In this document: piece by piece, positions 7,502 to 16,542 of the stretch
How the letters are laid out: the number at the start of each line of letters is the position of its first letter
Numbering within the stretch: position 1 is the stretch's first letter
Origin: Selenomonadales bacterium
GTDB taxonomy: Bacteria > Bacillota > Negativicutes > Sporomusales > UBA7701
DNA length: 64,000 bases
Assembly: GCA_018434945.1 (NCBI GenBank)
Contig: JAHDOI010000057.1
Location: 1-64,000 of the forward strand
Direction: 5' to 3'
Notes under the pieces: model-generated
Told to the model about the DNA's origin: nothing
The model's database searches: none
The model's input: the letters and a program-made list of their open reading frames with translations, nothing else
Translations under genes and position numbers: made by a program

Positions 7502-8854
7502 TCAGGAGCGGCGGCGCGATGGCTGCGGCCTGACGACGATAGCCGCCTCTTCAACCGGGCAACCGTTCTCGCAGGCCCCGCACCCGACACACAGCTCAGA
7601 TGACACGCTTGGCCGATGCAGCGCGTCGGAAGTGATCGCGTGCCGCGGGCACTGTTCCTTGCACAACAGGCAAAGCTTCCTCTCTGTCCATCCGAGGCAA
7701 CGGGTCCGATCCACTTCCGCCAACCCGATGACCGTTTTCTCTACAGGCAAGTGGGCTATCGCCCCCGTCGGGCAGACTTTCTGGCAATCCTGGGTCAACT
7801 CGCAGCGCGCCTCCCTGGGAACGATCATCGGTGTGAGGAATGCCGCCGCGCCCATACTAAGGGGCGCCGCTTTCAGGCATTTGCCCGGACAAGCCTTGAT
7901 ACAACGGCCGCAGCGACTGCAGCGAGCCAGGAATTCGGCTTCCGCCAGCGCCCCCGGCGGCCTGAGAAGCTCGGCGCCTCCCGCTGTCGTCAGGGCGGGA
8001 GCGGCAGCAGCGGCCACCGTCAGCGCTACCCCGGCGCGGATGATTTCCCGCCTCGTAAACAGGCCTCCCGCACCGCTTTGGGACGACCCGCTCGTCCTCG
8101 TCCCCAGTGAGATGCCCTCGCTGACAGGACACCGCTCGGCGCATCTGCCGCACAGCAGGCAATCGTCTCCCGCCGAGCCCGAGCCGGGGACGAAAGCCCC
8201 AGTCGGACACGCCTGCGAGCACGACCCGCACTTGACACAGCCAGGCGGCTCTTTGACCGCCCATACCCGCCAGCGGGCCACCAGCGACATGAGCAGGCCC
8301 GACGGACACAGGTAAACGCACCAGAAGCGGGGAAAGGCGATCACGCCTAAGACGAGCAGGGCGGCGGCCATCAAGGGAACCTGCCCGAGCCACAGCCGCG
8401 ACAACTCGGATGTCAGCAGGTGAAAGGGACTCAGGTATATCGTCCAACCGCTGCCTAAGAGCAGCAGCGCCAACAGCAGCAACAGCCAGAAAAAACGCCA
8501 GATGCGCAGACGGCGCGTCCAGGCCGGCGGGCCTTTCCGGCGGCCTCGGACAGCCCCCTGCAGGCTTTGCAGAACGGCAAGCATGCCCCCCAGAGGGCAA
8601 AGCCAGCCGCAAAAGAACCTGCCGGTCGCAAAAGTTAACAGTACCGTGGCCAACGGCAGCCATCCCCATGACGGAAACGCCCCCTCCCATCGCAAATGAG
8701 CGACGAGAAGCAGCGGATCGAGGCGCGACAACCACAGCAACAGCCCGGTATCCGGCGGCAGCGGGTACTGGTGCCTGGCGACCAGCACCAAAACAACCGC
8801 CAGCATCGCCGCCGGCAGAAGCGTCCGCCAATAGCGCAAACCGGTAAGCTTCAT
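7502..8854 (-). CDS. NapH/NapG-like fused membrane polyferredoxin
   Basis: A 450-residue protein combining two parts. Residues 1-250 resemble NapH/NosR-type membrane ferredoxins: hydrophobic helices, two CxxxCP motifs (CGWLCP at 82-87, CVYLCP at 179-184) and two cytosolic 4Fe-4S motifs (206-217 and 232-243). Residues 265-450 resemble NapG/MauM: an internal twin-arginine motif TRREII at 267-272 followed by an Ala-rich hydrophobic stretch, then four more cysteine clusters (CSRCGRC, CELTQDCQKVC, CLLCKEQC, CVGCGAC). ATG at 8854 follows AAAGGTG. It is probably a membrane electron-transfer module. No nitrate reductase or other terminal oxidoreductase is adjacent, so its partner is unknown. Confidence 0.8.
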   Translation of the reverse strand: MKLTGLRYWRTLLPAAMLAVVLVLVARHQYPLPPDTGLLLWLSRLDPLLLVAHLRWEGAFPSWGWLPLATVLLTFATGRFFCGWLCPLGGMLAVLQSLQGAVRGRRKGPPAWTRRLRIWRFFWLLLLLALLLLGSGWTIYLSPFHLLTSELSRLWLGQVPLMAAALLVLGVIAFPRFWCVYLCPSGLLMSLVARWRVWAVKEPPGCVKCGSCSQACPTGAFVPGSGSAGDDCLLCGRCAERCPVSEGISLGTRTSGSSQSGAGGLFTRREIIRAGVALTVAAAAAPALTTAGGAELLRPPGALAEAEFLARCSRCGRCIKACPGKCLKAAPLSMGAAAFLTPMIVPREARCELTQDCQKVCPTGAIAHLPVEKTVIGLAEVDRTRCLGWTERKLCLLCKEQCPRHAITSDALHRPSVSSELCVGCGACENGCPVEEAAIVVRPQPSRRRS

Positions 8855-8975
8855 AAGACGCACCTTTCGCAACCGAATATACCGCCGCGCATTATTGCGC
8901 AGTATGCAATAATACTCATTCTTCATCAGCCGGACGTATCCCTATGACCGCCGGCACGAGTGGCGGCAAAAAATT

Positions 8976-9001
8976 TAAAAGCCGCAAATCGCGGCTTTTA
9001 A
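8976..9001. terminator. Terminator after histidine kinase gene
   Basis: A GCCGC/GCGGC stem with a five-base loop is flanked by AAAA and TTTT. On the minus strand it follows the histidine kinase stop codon by a few bases and is followed by a T-rich tail. Confidence 0.75.
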
Positions 9002-9007
9002 TCGTCC

Positions 9008-11041
9008 CTAACCCGACACAATCGGGATAATGATCGTGAACGTCGTACCCTGGCCAGGTTCGCTGGTTACGCAAATCTCCCCGCCGTGCTTCTTGACAAT
9101 ATCGTAGGTGACGCTCAAACCAAGGCCCGTCCCCTTTCCGACCTCTTTTGTGGTAAAGAACGGCTCGAATATCCTGTTCAGCAACTGGGGGGGAATGCCA
9201 CAGCCCGTATCGGAAATACTGACATAGATATTGCCGCCCTCGGCCCAGGTCCTGACGCTGATCTCACCCCATTTGTCAATCGCCTGGGTCGCGTTCACGA
9301 AGACATTCATGAACACCTGATTGAGCTGGCCGATATTGCACTTGGTCAGCGGCAGTTCACCGTAGTCCTTGTTCAGGGACGCTTTATACTTCATCTCGTT
9401 CCACACGATATTGATCGCGCTCTCGACACCTTCATTGATATTCGCCGGCCTGCTTTCGCTCTCAACCCGTGCAAAACCCTTCAGATCCTGTACGATATCC
9501 TTTACCCGACCCGCGCCTTCCAGTGTCTCGTTAATAAGGCTCTCCACGTCGTGGATGACGTAATCCACCTTCAGCGCCTGTCTGGCATCCTCCAGCTTAC
9601 CGAACATTGCCGCCGTTTCTTCCCTGTCGCCCTCACCGGCGCGGATGCTGGCCAATTCCGCCACAGTCTCTTCCTGAACGGCAATGAAACTGGTCAGCCG
9701 CCCCAAATAGTCATGCAGCGACTCCAGATTACTGATGATGAACGACATCGGGTTGTTGATTTCATGGGCCACGCCGGCGGCCAGCTGCCCGATCGAAGCC
9801 ATCTTGTCCTGCTGATAGGCCTGGAGCTGGATAGTATTCAACTCGGCATACGCCTCGGCAAGTTCGTCGTTCCTGTGCTTAAGCTCGCCTTCGGTCCGGC
9901 GGCGCATCGCCACTTCGTCCCACAGTTCGCGGTTGGTGCTCTGAAGCTCCTCGTTCATCGCCAGATGCTCTTCGTTCATGACCTTAAGTTCCTCGTTCAG
10001 GGCAGACAACTCGCGCGTCCGTTCCTCAACCTTCGCCTCCAGAAAGGTGCGGGCGGCGCGCAGGTCTTCCTCGTATGCCTTCTGTCGGGCCACGAACCGC
10101 AGCAGCAGCAGGATACAAATAAGTATTCCCAGGCATATCAGCCCTACGACCGGGTAATAGTTGCCCATGCTCTCTTCGGCCCGCTGCATGATTTCCTGTT
10201 GGTCGATGCCCACCACCACGGCCAGCGGATAAGCCAGCAGCGCCCGATAACTGTGGATCCGGGTTATCCCTTCGTCCTGCCGACTAGCGACATACTGGCC
10301 GGCATCGCTGACCGCAAGTTGCCGCATCAGCTCCGTGCCGTTCAAGTCTTGGCCGGCCACTGTTGACGTGCCCGCCTGCCTTGCCCGCACGATACCGTCA
10401 CGGCCCACCAGAACGACCGCAGAGTTTTTGCCAAGATCGACTTGTTTGTAGAAATCGCTGAAATAATAAGGGTCGACCGCAACCACCGCCACGCCGCCGA
10501 AAGAGCCGTCCGGCTTGTTTATGCGGCGTGTCATCTGTATCGCCCACTTGCCTGCCAGTCGTCCCATAATCGGCTTGCCGACATACAACCGTTCGCTGTC
10601 GTAGTCGATATGTACCCTAAAGTACTCACGGTCGCTGAAGTTGGCGGACACGAACGGCTCATTGCTGCCGGCAACAAGATCGCCGTTCTCGTCGATCACG
10701 CCCATAATTAGGAAAGGATCACTGGGCAGCATGCCGTAGCGCACATAGCCGGCGACATCTATCGCCCGGCCCTCACGTTCGTATATGTTTTTCAGGAAAA
10801 GGGTCGCCTGATCGGCGCTCCTCAATGTCCGCAGGGTATGTTCCTCGAAAGCGCGGGCCAAATTGGCCGTCTCCTTCGCGGCAATCTTCAGTTCTTTATG
10901 TTTCTCGTTCTCAACGGCGTTATAAAAAGCCATGATAACAGAAAAAATCAGGAAGATACCGAAAATCACTACTCCAAAGCTTAGATTGCGCAGAGCGGGC
11001 GAATCGCCGCTGAACGCATCGCCGATGCTGACTTTCTGCAA
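9008..11041 (-). CDS. Sensor histidine kinase with dCache input domain
   Basis: A 677-residue membrane sensor kinase. It has one transmembrane helix near residues 20-42, an extracellular double-Cache (PDC-like) domain to about 280, and a second helix near 295-318. A long coiled coil (about 325-410) rich in Glu and Leu leads to the histidine phosphorylation motif in QLAAGVAHEINNPMSF near residue 430. The C-terminal ATPase has DTGCGIP and GTGLGLSVTYDI. TTG at 11041 is chosen because GGGGAGGTGA lies six bases upstream; the ATG at 11068 has no ribosome site. It follows the HDOD response regulator gene by 65 bases, so the two probably form one pathway. A small-molecule ligand is likely but unidentified. 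Confidence 0.88.
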   Translation of the reverse strand: MQKVSIGDAFSGDSPALRNLSFGVVIFGIFLIFSVIMAFYNAVENEKHKELKIAAKETANLARAFEEHTLRTLRSADQATLFLKNIYEREGRAIDVAGYVRYGMLPSDPFLIMGVIDENGDLVAGSNEPFVSANFSDREYFRVHIDYDSERLYVGKPIMGRLAGKWAIQMTRRINKPDGSFGGVAVVAVDPYYFSDFYKQVDLGKNSAVVLVGRDGIVRARQAGTSTVAGQDLNGTELMRQLAVSDAGQYVASRQDEGITRIHSYRALLAYPLAVVVGIDQQEIMQRAEESMGNYYPVVGLICLGILICILLLLRFVARQKAYEEDLRAARTFLEAKVEERTRELSALNEELKVMNEEHLAMNEELQSTNRELWDEVAMRRRTEGELKHRNDELAEAYAELNTIQLQAYQQDKMASIGQLAAGVAHEINNPMSFIISNLESLHDYLGRLTSFIAVQEETVAELASIRAGEGDREETAAMFGKLEDARQALKVDYVIHDVESLINETLEGAGRVKDIVQDLKGFARVESESRPANINEGVESAINIVWNEMKYKASLNKDYGELPLTKCNIGQLNQVFMNVFVNATQAIDKWGEISVRTWAEGGNIYVSISDTGCGIPPQLLNRIFEPFFTTKEVGKGTGLGLSVTYDIVKKHGGEICVTSEPGQGTTFTIIIPIVSG

Positions 11042-11106
11042 AGTATCACCTCCCCAATGGCCACACAAAGCCCGTTCGGCAGCATGTTAAACCCTGCTCT
11101 TTCGCC

Positions 11107-12285
11107 TCAGGTCTCCGTTCTCATTCTCCTAACAAGCGGCTCCAGATCTTCTTCGCGGATGTCAAGTAATTTAAGAACGCCCGGCTCCAGCGCCTGGGCA
11201 AATTCCGGGCTTACGATCTTCCACGCGTAGTAGTCGGCGATATGGACCGCCGCGACCAGTTCCTTATTCATAATCCCGTCCCGCAAAGGTTCATGGTGAT
11301 AGAGCGCCGTCTCCACGATCGGGTACGGCAGACCCCACCAATTGAGCAGGTAGGCTCCGAATTCCTGGTGACCGACCTTGAGAACCTCCTTTTCGAGCCG
11401 AACGAAATTCCTGTCCCCGCCGGCCATATATTCCCGCACAATCCCCTCGTACTGGTCCGGGTAGTAGTGCAGGCACATCAGCAAACCGATATCGCTAAGC
11501 AGCGCCGCAGTCTCAAACGTATCAGGCACCTGTTTCCCCAGCAGTTCCGAGTAAATCTGCACCATCAGCCTGTTTGCCGCGATCGCCTTGTTGGTGAGCG
11601 TCTTTAGGCTTAGCTGCGGCATCTTGATGTTGACAAACCCGAACAGGCTGCACAACAACACAATAGTTTTTACGACCCTAAGACCCAGAATGGTTATAGC
11701 CTTGGCTATCGACACCGTTTTAACATTGTGAAAAGCGCCGTTCGCCACCCTGAGTACCGCCGCGGCCACAACAGGATCGCTCTCGATCACTTCGGCGATC
11801 TGGTTTACGTCCGCTCCCTGCTCCGTCAGCAGGCCGACTGACTCGAAAATCCCCGGAGCGGCCGATAAATTTTCCAGGCCCTTGGCGAAATCCAGCATCG
11901 TATTGTTGTTAAACAACTCCCTGGCCGCCAATATCTGGGAGAGCTTCTCCTTCAGGTCCTGGCCTTCCCACGGTTTGAGAAGATACATATTGCTCGAGCC
12001 GTCGACGATGCTGTTGAGGATCGCGTTTTCCTCGGCGTAGCCGCTGAGGATCAGCCGGGTCGTCTGCGGATATAATGCCTTGACCTTGCGGAGAAACTGA
12101 TGTCCGTCCATTCCCGGCATCCGGATATCCGAAACAACCACGTCAACCGGTGTGGCCGCCAGCATGGCCAAGCCGGTTTCACCGCTTTCGGCGGTAAGCA
12201 CCTCGTAGCCGCTGTCGAACAACAGTCTGTCTATCGCCCGCAGGATCGCCTTCTCGTCATCGACAAATAGAATCCGGTTGCCCAC
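11107..12285 (-). CDS. Response regulator with HDOD output domain
   Basis: A 392-residue cytosolic protein. An N-terminal receiver domain (residues 1-120) has the acidic pair DDE at 9-11, the phospho-acceptor Asp in VVVSDIRMPGMDG near 54 and the conserved Lys in LLKPWEG near 104. It is followed by an HDOD domain (about 140-340), a degenerate HD-type module common in bacterial signalling without clear catalytic function. The GTG start at 12285 follows a GGGGGG stretch. It is encoded immediately upstream of the dCache kinase on the same strand and is presumably its partner. Confidence 0.88.
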   Translation of the reverse strand: MGNRILFVDDEKAILRAIDRLLFDSGYEVLTAESGETGLAMLAATPVDVVVSDIRMPGMDGHQFLRKVKALYPQTTRLILSGYAEENAILNSIVDGSSNMYLLKPWEGQDLKEKLSQILAARELFNNNTMLDFAKGLENLSAAPGIFESVGLLTEQGADVNQIAEVIESDPVVAAAVLRVANGAFHNVKTVSIAKAITILGLRVVKTIVLLCSLFGFVNIKMPQLSLKTLTNKAIAANRLMVQIYSELLGKQVPDTFETAALLSDIGLLMCLHYYPDQYEGIVREYMAGGDRNFVRLEKEVLKVGHQEFGAYLLNWWGLPYPIVETALYHHEPLRDGIMNKELVAAVHIADYYAWKIVSPEFAQALEPGVLKLLDIREEDLEPLVRRMRTET

Positions 12286-12317
12286 ATCAGGCGCCCCCCA
12301 TAAGAAATTGCCGCGGG

Positions 12318-12347
12318 ATTATCACAGCATCATACAACAGGCCGCAA
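12318..12347 (-). promoter_or_regulatory. Candidate promoter of the HDOD regulator-kinase operon
   Basis: On the minus strand TTGCGG (12342-12347) is followed after 18 bases by GATAAT (12318-12323), which is preceded by the extended -10 element TG. It lies about 33 bases before the GTG start. Confidence 0.5.
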
Positions 12348-12521
12348 AATGCCTACAGACGCACTGTGCCGCAAGGCGGCTCAAAGAAATCACAGGGTGA
12401 AGATATAGAGGAAAATTTCGACATCGACTTCCACTGTCCTGTCTGGCCGGCATTTTTTCTCACCCAGTCTCCCTGCCATATTTCCGTCCTGGACATAATA
12501 TCAGCGTGAGGGGGAAACAGC

Positions 12522-15170
12522 ATGACCAGATACGTTCTTTTCTTCGCCGAAATAAACCGTTCCAGCCTGGCCAGCGTAGGTGGCAAAGGGGCGAATCTCG
12601 CCGAACTCTGGCACATACCGGGCATCTCGGTCCCGGAGGGGTTCTGTGTAACCACGGACGCGTATGCCGCCTTCACCGCCACCAGCCCGGAATTCGCCGA
12701 CCTTGTCAGGGCACTGGACGCGATCGACGGCGAATCGATGGCCGAGCTCAAGTCGGCCGGCAAAAGAATCAGGGCCCACCTTGAATCCCTCGCCATCCCC
12801 GTTCAGATCGAGCAGGCAATATTGCAGGCCTGGCGAAAAACCGGTCCCGGCCATCACTACGCCATCCGCTCCAGCGCCACCGCCGAAGACCTGCCCGGAG
12901 CTTCCTTCGCCGGTCAGCAGGACACTTTCCTAAATATATCCGGCGAGGCGAATATCCTCGAATACATCCGCAGATGCTGGGCATCCCTGTTCACCGATCG
13001 GGCCATCGCTTACCGGCGGCAAAACGGTTTCGACCACCACAATGTGCGGTTGTCCGTCGTCGTGCAGCGGATGGTTTTCCCCGAAGTTTCCGGTATAATG
13101 TTCACCGCCGACCCAGTCACAGGCAACCGCGCCATCGTCTCCATCGACGCCAGCTTCGGCCTGGGAGAAGCACTGGTGTCCGGCATAGTATCCGCCGATA
13201 TGTACAAAGTGAGAGGCGATGAAATTATCGCCAAAAAATTATCCCGGAAAGAAGTTGCCATCCGGGCCATAGCCGGGGGCGGCACGGAGAAAACACCCGT
13301 CGCCGGCGATAGACAGACGGCGGCCGCCCTCTCGGACGAATCCGCAATAAGATTGGCCTCCGTAGGACGCAGCATCGAAGAACACTTCGGCTGTCCGCAG
13401 GATATCGAATGGTGCATTGCCGACGGCCAAATAAGCATCGTCCAGAGTAGACCGATAACGACCCTCTACCCTGTCCCTGCTGCAGCTGACAACCACCTGC
13501 ACCTCTATCTGTCGCTCGGGCACCCCCAGATGATGACCGCGGCAATGAAGCCACTGGGAATATCGGCTCTGCGAACCCTGGCGCCATTCGGCAAACCGAC
13601 ACCCCACGCCGAGAGCGATCTGCTGCTGGAAGCAGGCAGCAGGCTATACATAGACATAACCCCTGCGCTTGCCTATCGGGAAGTGCGGAAAATGCTGCCC
13701 GAACTGCTGCGCAACGTCGACGAAGCGATCGGCCGGGCTGTGGAGGAATTCATCGGCCGGAAAGATTTCCGCCTGGCCGCCCCGTCGGCAAAAAGCCTGC
13801 CCATCAGCCTCGCCGGCCCCTTATTCCCGACCGCTTTCGCCATCCTGGGGAATATCCTTTACCGCGACAACGATCAAGTTATCACCGAACTCAACCGCTT
13901 CATCACCGACAGGGTAACCGAAAACAGAAACAAGCTGCAGACCGTTTCCGGCCCCGAGAGAATCGCCCTGATCCAGGAAATGCTCTCCTCCCTCCTGCCG
14001 ACGATCTTCCCCCGCCTGGCACCCTACATGGTCCCGGCGCTCGCCACCTATAAACTCATCGAGCATCTGTCCCGCCGATGGCTGGGAGACGCCGCCGAGC
14101 TGGGCAGTATCGGCAAATCCCCTCCCGGCAACGTGACCAGCGAGATGGGGCTGGCGCTCGGCGACGTGGCCGACGCGGCCCGCGATCACCCGGCTGTCGT
14201 CGAATACCTGCGGCAGGCTAACGACGAGACCTTTCTCGACGGATTGCGGGCAGTCCCCGGCGGCGAGCAGCTTTTGCCCGCTCTCGTCAATTTTTTCGCC
14301 CGCTACGGGATGCGCTGCCCCGGCGAAATCGACCTCACCCGGCCGCGGTGGCGCGAATCCCCCACCCAGCTTGTGCCCGCCATTCTCAGCCACATAGCCG
14401 GCATGTCGCCTGGCCAGCATCGCAGGGATTATGCCGCCGGCAAAGAAGAAGCGGATGCCGCCGTCGAACGCCTTCTTGGCCGCATCAGACGGACCCCGGG
14501 GGGGCTGTTGAGGGCGAAGCGCATGCGACGCCTCATCCAGGTGCACCGCGCGCTCATCGGGATAAGGGAGCATCCCAAGTATTTTCTCGTCCAGCACCTC
14601 GATATCGCTAAACAGGCGCTCATGCTGGAGGCCGCAATCCTGGAAGCCGAAGGGGTATTGGCAGCGCCGGAGGATATCTTCTGGCTGTCGCTGCCAGAAA
14701 TCGCCCGCACCGTTGAGACCAAAAGACTCGACAGGGTGCTCCTCGCCGAGCGCCGGGAAAAATATGACCGCGACGCCAAGCTGACACCGCCCCGCACCAT
14801 GACGAGCGAGGGCGAAATCGTCACTGGCAAGCCCCGCGCCGACGCCCCGCCCGGGGCGCTTGCAGGCAGCGCCGTATCCGCCGGCGTCGTGGAGGGCCGG
14901 GCCAGAGTTATCCTCAGCCTCGAAGAAGCGCAGCTCAAGAAAGGCGATATCCTTGTTACTCCCTATACCGACCCCGGCTGGACGCCGCTGTTCCCGCTCG
15001 CAGCAGGCCTCGTCACCGAAGTGGGCGGCCTCATGACCCACGGAGCCGTCGTCGCACGCGAATACGGCATCCCGGCGGTCGTAGGCGTCGACGGGGCCAC
15101 CGGCATAATCAAGGATGGCCAACATATCAGGGTCGACGGCACCCGCGGCATCGTGGAAATACTGTTCTAG
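12522..15170 (+). CDS. rph: Rifampicin phosphotransferase / PEP-synthase-like enzyme
   Basis: An 882-residue three-part dikinase. An ATP-grasp/PPDK N-terminal domain (residues 1-320; VGGKGANLAEL near 20, IRSSATAEDLPGASFAGQQDT near 114-134, DIEWC near 300) is followed by a long central region (about 320-770). The swivelling phosphohistidine domain ends the protein with LMTHGAVVAREYGIP. The catalytic His is at about residue 840, 42 residues before the C-terminus. In Listeria RPH the active His is placed the same way, and overall length also fits RPH (about 870) better than classical PEP synthase (about 790). RPH inactivates rifamycins using ATP. Many environmental homologues are annotated only as PEP synthase, and resistance is not proven by sequence. 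Its own terminator follows. Confidence 0.75.
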   Translation: MTRYVLFFAEINRSSLASVGGKGANLAELWHIPGISVPEGFCVTTDAYAAFTATSPEFADLVRALDAIDGESMAELKSAGKRIRAHLESLAIPVQIEQAILQAWRKTGPGHHYAIRSSATAEDLPGASFAGQQDTFLNISGEANILEYIRRCWASLFTDRAIAYRRQNGFDHHNVRLSVVVQRMVFPEVSGIMFTADPVTGNRAIVSIDASFGLGEALVSGIVSADMYKVRGDEIIAKKLSRKEVAIRAIAGGGTEKTPVAGDRQTAAALSDESAIRLASVGRSIEEHFGCPQDIEWCIADGQISIVQSRPITTLYPVPAAADNHLHLYLSLGHPQMMTAAMKPLGISALRTLAPFGKPTPHAESDLLLEAGSRLYIDITPALAYREVRKMLPELLRNVDEAIGRAVEEFIGRKDFRLAAPSAKSLPISLAGPLFPTAFAILGNILYRDNDQVITELNRFITDRVTENRNKLQTVSGPERIALIQEMLSSLLPTIFPRLAPYMVPALATYKLIEHLSRRWLGDAAELGSIGKSPPGNVTSEMGLALGDVADAARDHPAVVEYLRQANDETFLDGLRAVPGGEQLLPALVNFFARYGMRCPGEIDLTRPRWRESPTQLVPAILSHIAGMSPGQHRRDYAAGKEEADAAVERLLGRIRRTPGGLLRAKRMRRLIQVHRALIGIREHPKYFLVQHLDIAKQALMLEAAILEAEGVLAAPEDIFWLSLPEIARTVETKRLDRVLLAERREKYDRDAKLTPPRTMTSEGEIVTGKPRADAPPGALAGSAVSAGVVEGRARVILSLEEAQLKKGDILVTPYTDPGWTPLFPLAAGLVTEVGGLMTHGAVVAREYGIPAVVGVDGATGIIKDGQHIRVDGTRGIVEILF

Positions 15171-15196
15171 GCAAAGATACCTTCTGCAGAGAACAA

Positions 15197-15228
15197 AAGG
15201 AAAAGCCGCGCAAACGCGGCTTTTCCTT
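15197..15228. terminator. Terminator after the rph-like gene
   Basis: A 14-bp perfect stem (15197-15210 with 15215-15228) with CAAA loop; the outer pairs are A/T runs, so it can act in both directions. Confidence 0.85.
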
Positions 15229-15305
15229 ATTCGTCAGTCATCGGGATGGGGCCGGGGACGGCCTGCGCCGATGCCGACAATTTATAGGGACCGGCCAGCA
15301 TAATT

Positions 15306-15428
15306 TCAGAAGTGATGGAGGCGGCCACCCTGCGTGATAGCCATCCCCAGGAGCAAAGCCAGGAATGTTATAGTCGCTGTAACCATTGCGCCAAGTAACA
15401 TGCTTAGTGTTATCTGCCTCATCTGCAT
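15306..15428 (-). CDS. 40-residue single-span membrane protein
   Basis: A short open frame encoding 40 residues, beginning MQMRQITLSMLLGAMVTATI. Residues 7-31 form one hydrophobic transmembrane segment, and the end (QGGRLHHF) is basic and His-rich. GGGAGAAGAG lies just before the ATG at 15428, a good ribosome site. It starts 40 bases after the cheW stop on the same strand, so it is probably the last cistron of the unknown gene-cheW operon. No family was recognised. Small size makes chance occurrence possible, but ribosome site, position and hydrophobic pattern argue for a real gene. Confidence 0.55.
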   Translation of the reverse strand: MQMRQITLSMLLGAMVTATITFLALLLGMAITQGGRLHHF

Positions 15429-15468
15429 CTCTTCTCCCGGCTATTATACCACTGCCGCGAATAATGCT

Positions 15469-15894
15469 TCAGCCCGCCAGCGCCGGTCCCGACATCACCT
15501 GCCCTATATCGAGCAGGATGATGACCCGATCATGGAATTTATAAGCCTTCCTGAGATTTTGGCTGCCAGTTTCGGCTGGTTCCATGCTGACAAAGTTCTC
15601 CGGCATTGTCTGGACGACTTCCGTAACCGTATCCACCGTCAGGCCGACTTCCGTGTTCCGGGTTTCCACGATAACGATCTGCCTGTTCACGTCTGTGATC
15701 GCCGGCAGCCCCATCTTGGCGGCGAAATCGACCACCGGGACGACCTTGCCCCTGACGTTGATAACCCCTTCGAAATAGGCCGGTGTCCCCGGCAGCTTGC
15801 TCACCGGCAGATAATTGATAATCTCCCTGACCTTATCTACCAGGATCGCGTATTCTTCACGGCATAAGCGGAAAACCACCATCTGCATACTCAT
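15469..15894 (-). CDS. cheW: CheW-like chemotaxis coupling protein
   Basis: A 141-residue CheW-domain protein. Motifs are MQMVVFRLCREEYAILVDKV at the start, the YFEGVINVRGKVVPVVDF block near residues 40-57, and VDTVTEVVQ with the C-terminal RVIILLDIGQVM. CheW couples methyl-accepting receptors to the CheA kinase. No cheA, receptor or flagellar gene is in the window, so the partner array is encoded elsewhere. ATG at 15894 follows AAGGGAG; longer in-frame starts run into the upstream gene. It lies 17 bases after the 125-residue gene and is very probably co-transcribed with it. Confidence 0.88.
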   Translation of the reverse strand: MSMQMVVFRLCREEYAILVDKVREIINYLPVSKLPGTPAYFEGVINVRGKVVPVVDFAAKMGLPAITDVNRQIVIVETRNTEVGLTVDTVTEVVQTMPENFVSMEPAETGSQNLRKAYKFHDRVIILLDIGQVMSGPALAG

Positions 15895-15911
15895 AGCATC
15901 TGCTCCCTTCG

Positions 15912-16289
15912 CTACTGCATCAGCCGCGAAACCCTTCTGCCGCCGCGGGCGCGTCGCAGCCCCTCGTTGAGGAAACAATAATCGTTGATCATCTTCTCCA
16001 GCTTTTCCAGCCTGGTGATGTTTTCGGGAGCAGAAAGATTCGCCAGATCGAGAGAGTCTTTCACCCTTTCGCGCTCACGCTCGATAGCTTTCAGCATCTT
16101 CGTCAGCTTCGATCTTCTCGCCGACAGAACCGTAATCAAGCTGCCGAACGGCGTGTTCAAACCCTGCATCAGCTCGGAAAGCTCCTCGCTGCCGATGGTA
16201 TTGGTGAATAAGCCCTCCCTTATTGCCTCACGCACCCTGACGATATCGCCCATCTCCTGGGTGGTAAGACCCTCACGAATCATTTTCAT
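15912..16289 (-). CDS. Hypothetical helical protein co-transcribed with cheW
   Basis: A 125-residue protein of no recognised family, predicted entirely helical, soluble and highly charged. The central part (SARRSKLTKMLKAIERERER near residues 62-82) looks like a coiled coil, and the C-terminus is strongly basic (RRARGGRRVSR). ATG at 16289 follows AGGAGGTG with a six-base gap, an excellent ribosome site; the upstream in-frame ATG at 16313 has none. Its stop is 17 bases before cheW. By context it may be an accessory of a chemosensory array, but this is only inference. Confidence 0.7.
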   Translation of the reverse strand: MKMIREGLTTQEMGDIVRVREAIREGLFTNTIGSEELSELMQGLNTPFGSLITVLSARRSKLTKMLKAIERERERVKDSLDLANLSAPENITRLEKLEKMINDYCFLNEGLRRARGGRRVSRLMQ

Positions 16290-16542
16290 CCCGGACACCT
16301 CCTGCGAAATCACGCGCCAAAATACTATATCTCTGTTTACAGTTTAGAATAGGCGCATATCAAGTAACTTCAGCAATTAGATGTATATCCGGCATTTATT
16401 TCGCGAGCTGGACAAGCCGCTATTTCCGACAACAGACAGCCATTTTAAAAAAATGTCCGCAAATCTGTCGAAAGTTGGAGGAAACTTACATAATCCCGTC
16501 TAATTACTATTTAATGTCATTTTGGTTGTCGAAGGTGAATTG

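Noticed and set aside
12522-15170. Classical PEP synthase
   Set aside because: The protein is longer and the phosphohistidine domain is C-terminal, 42 residues from the end, as in rifampicin phosphotransferase.
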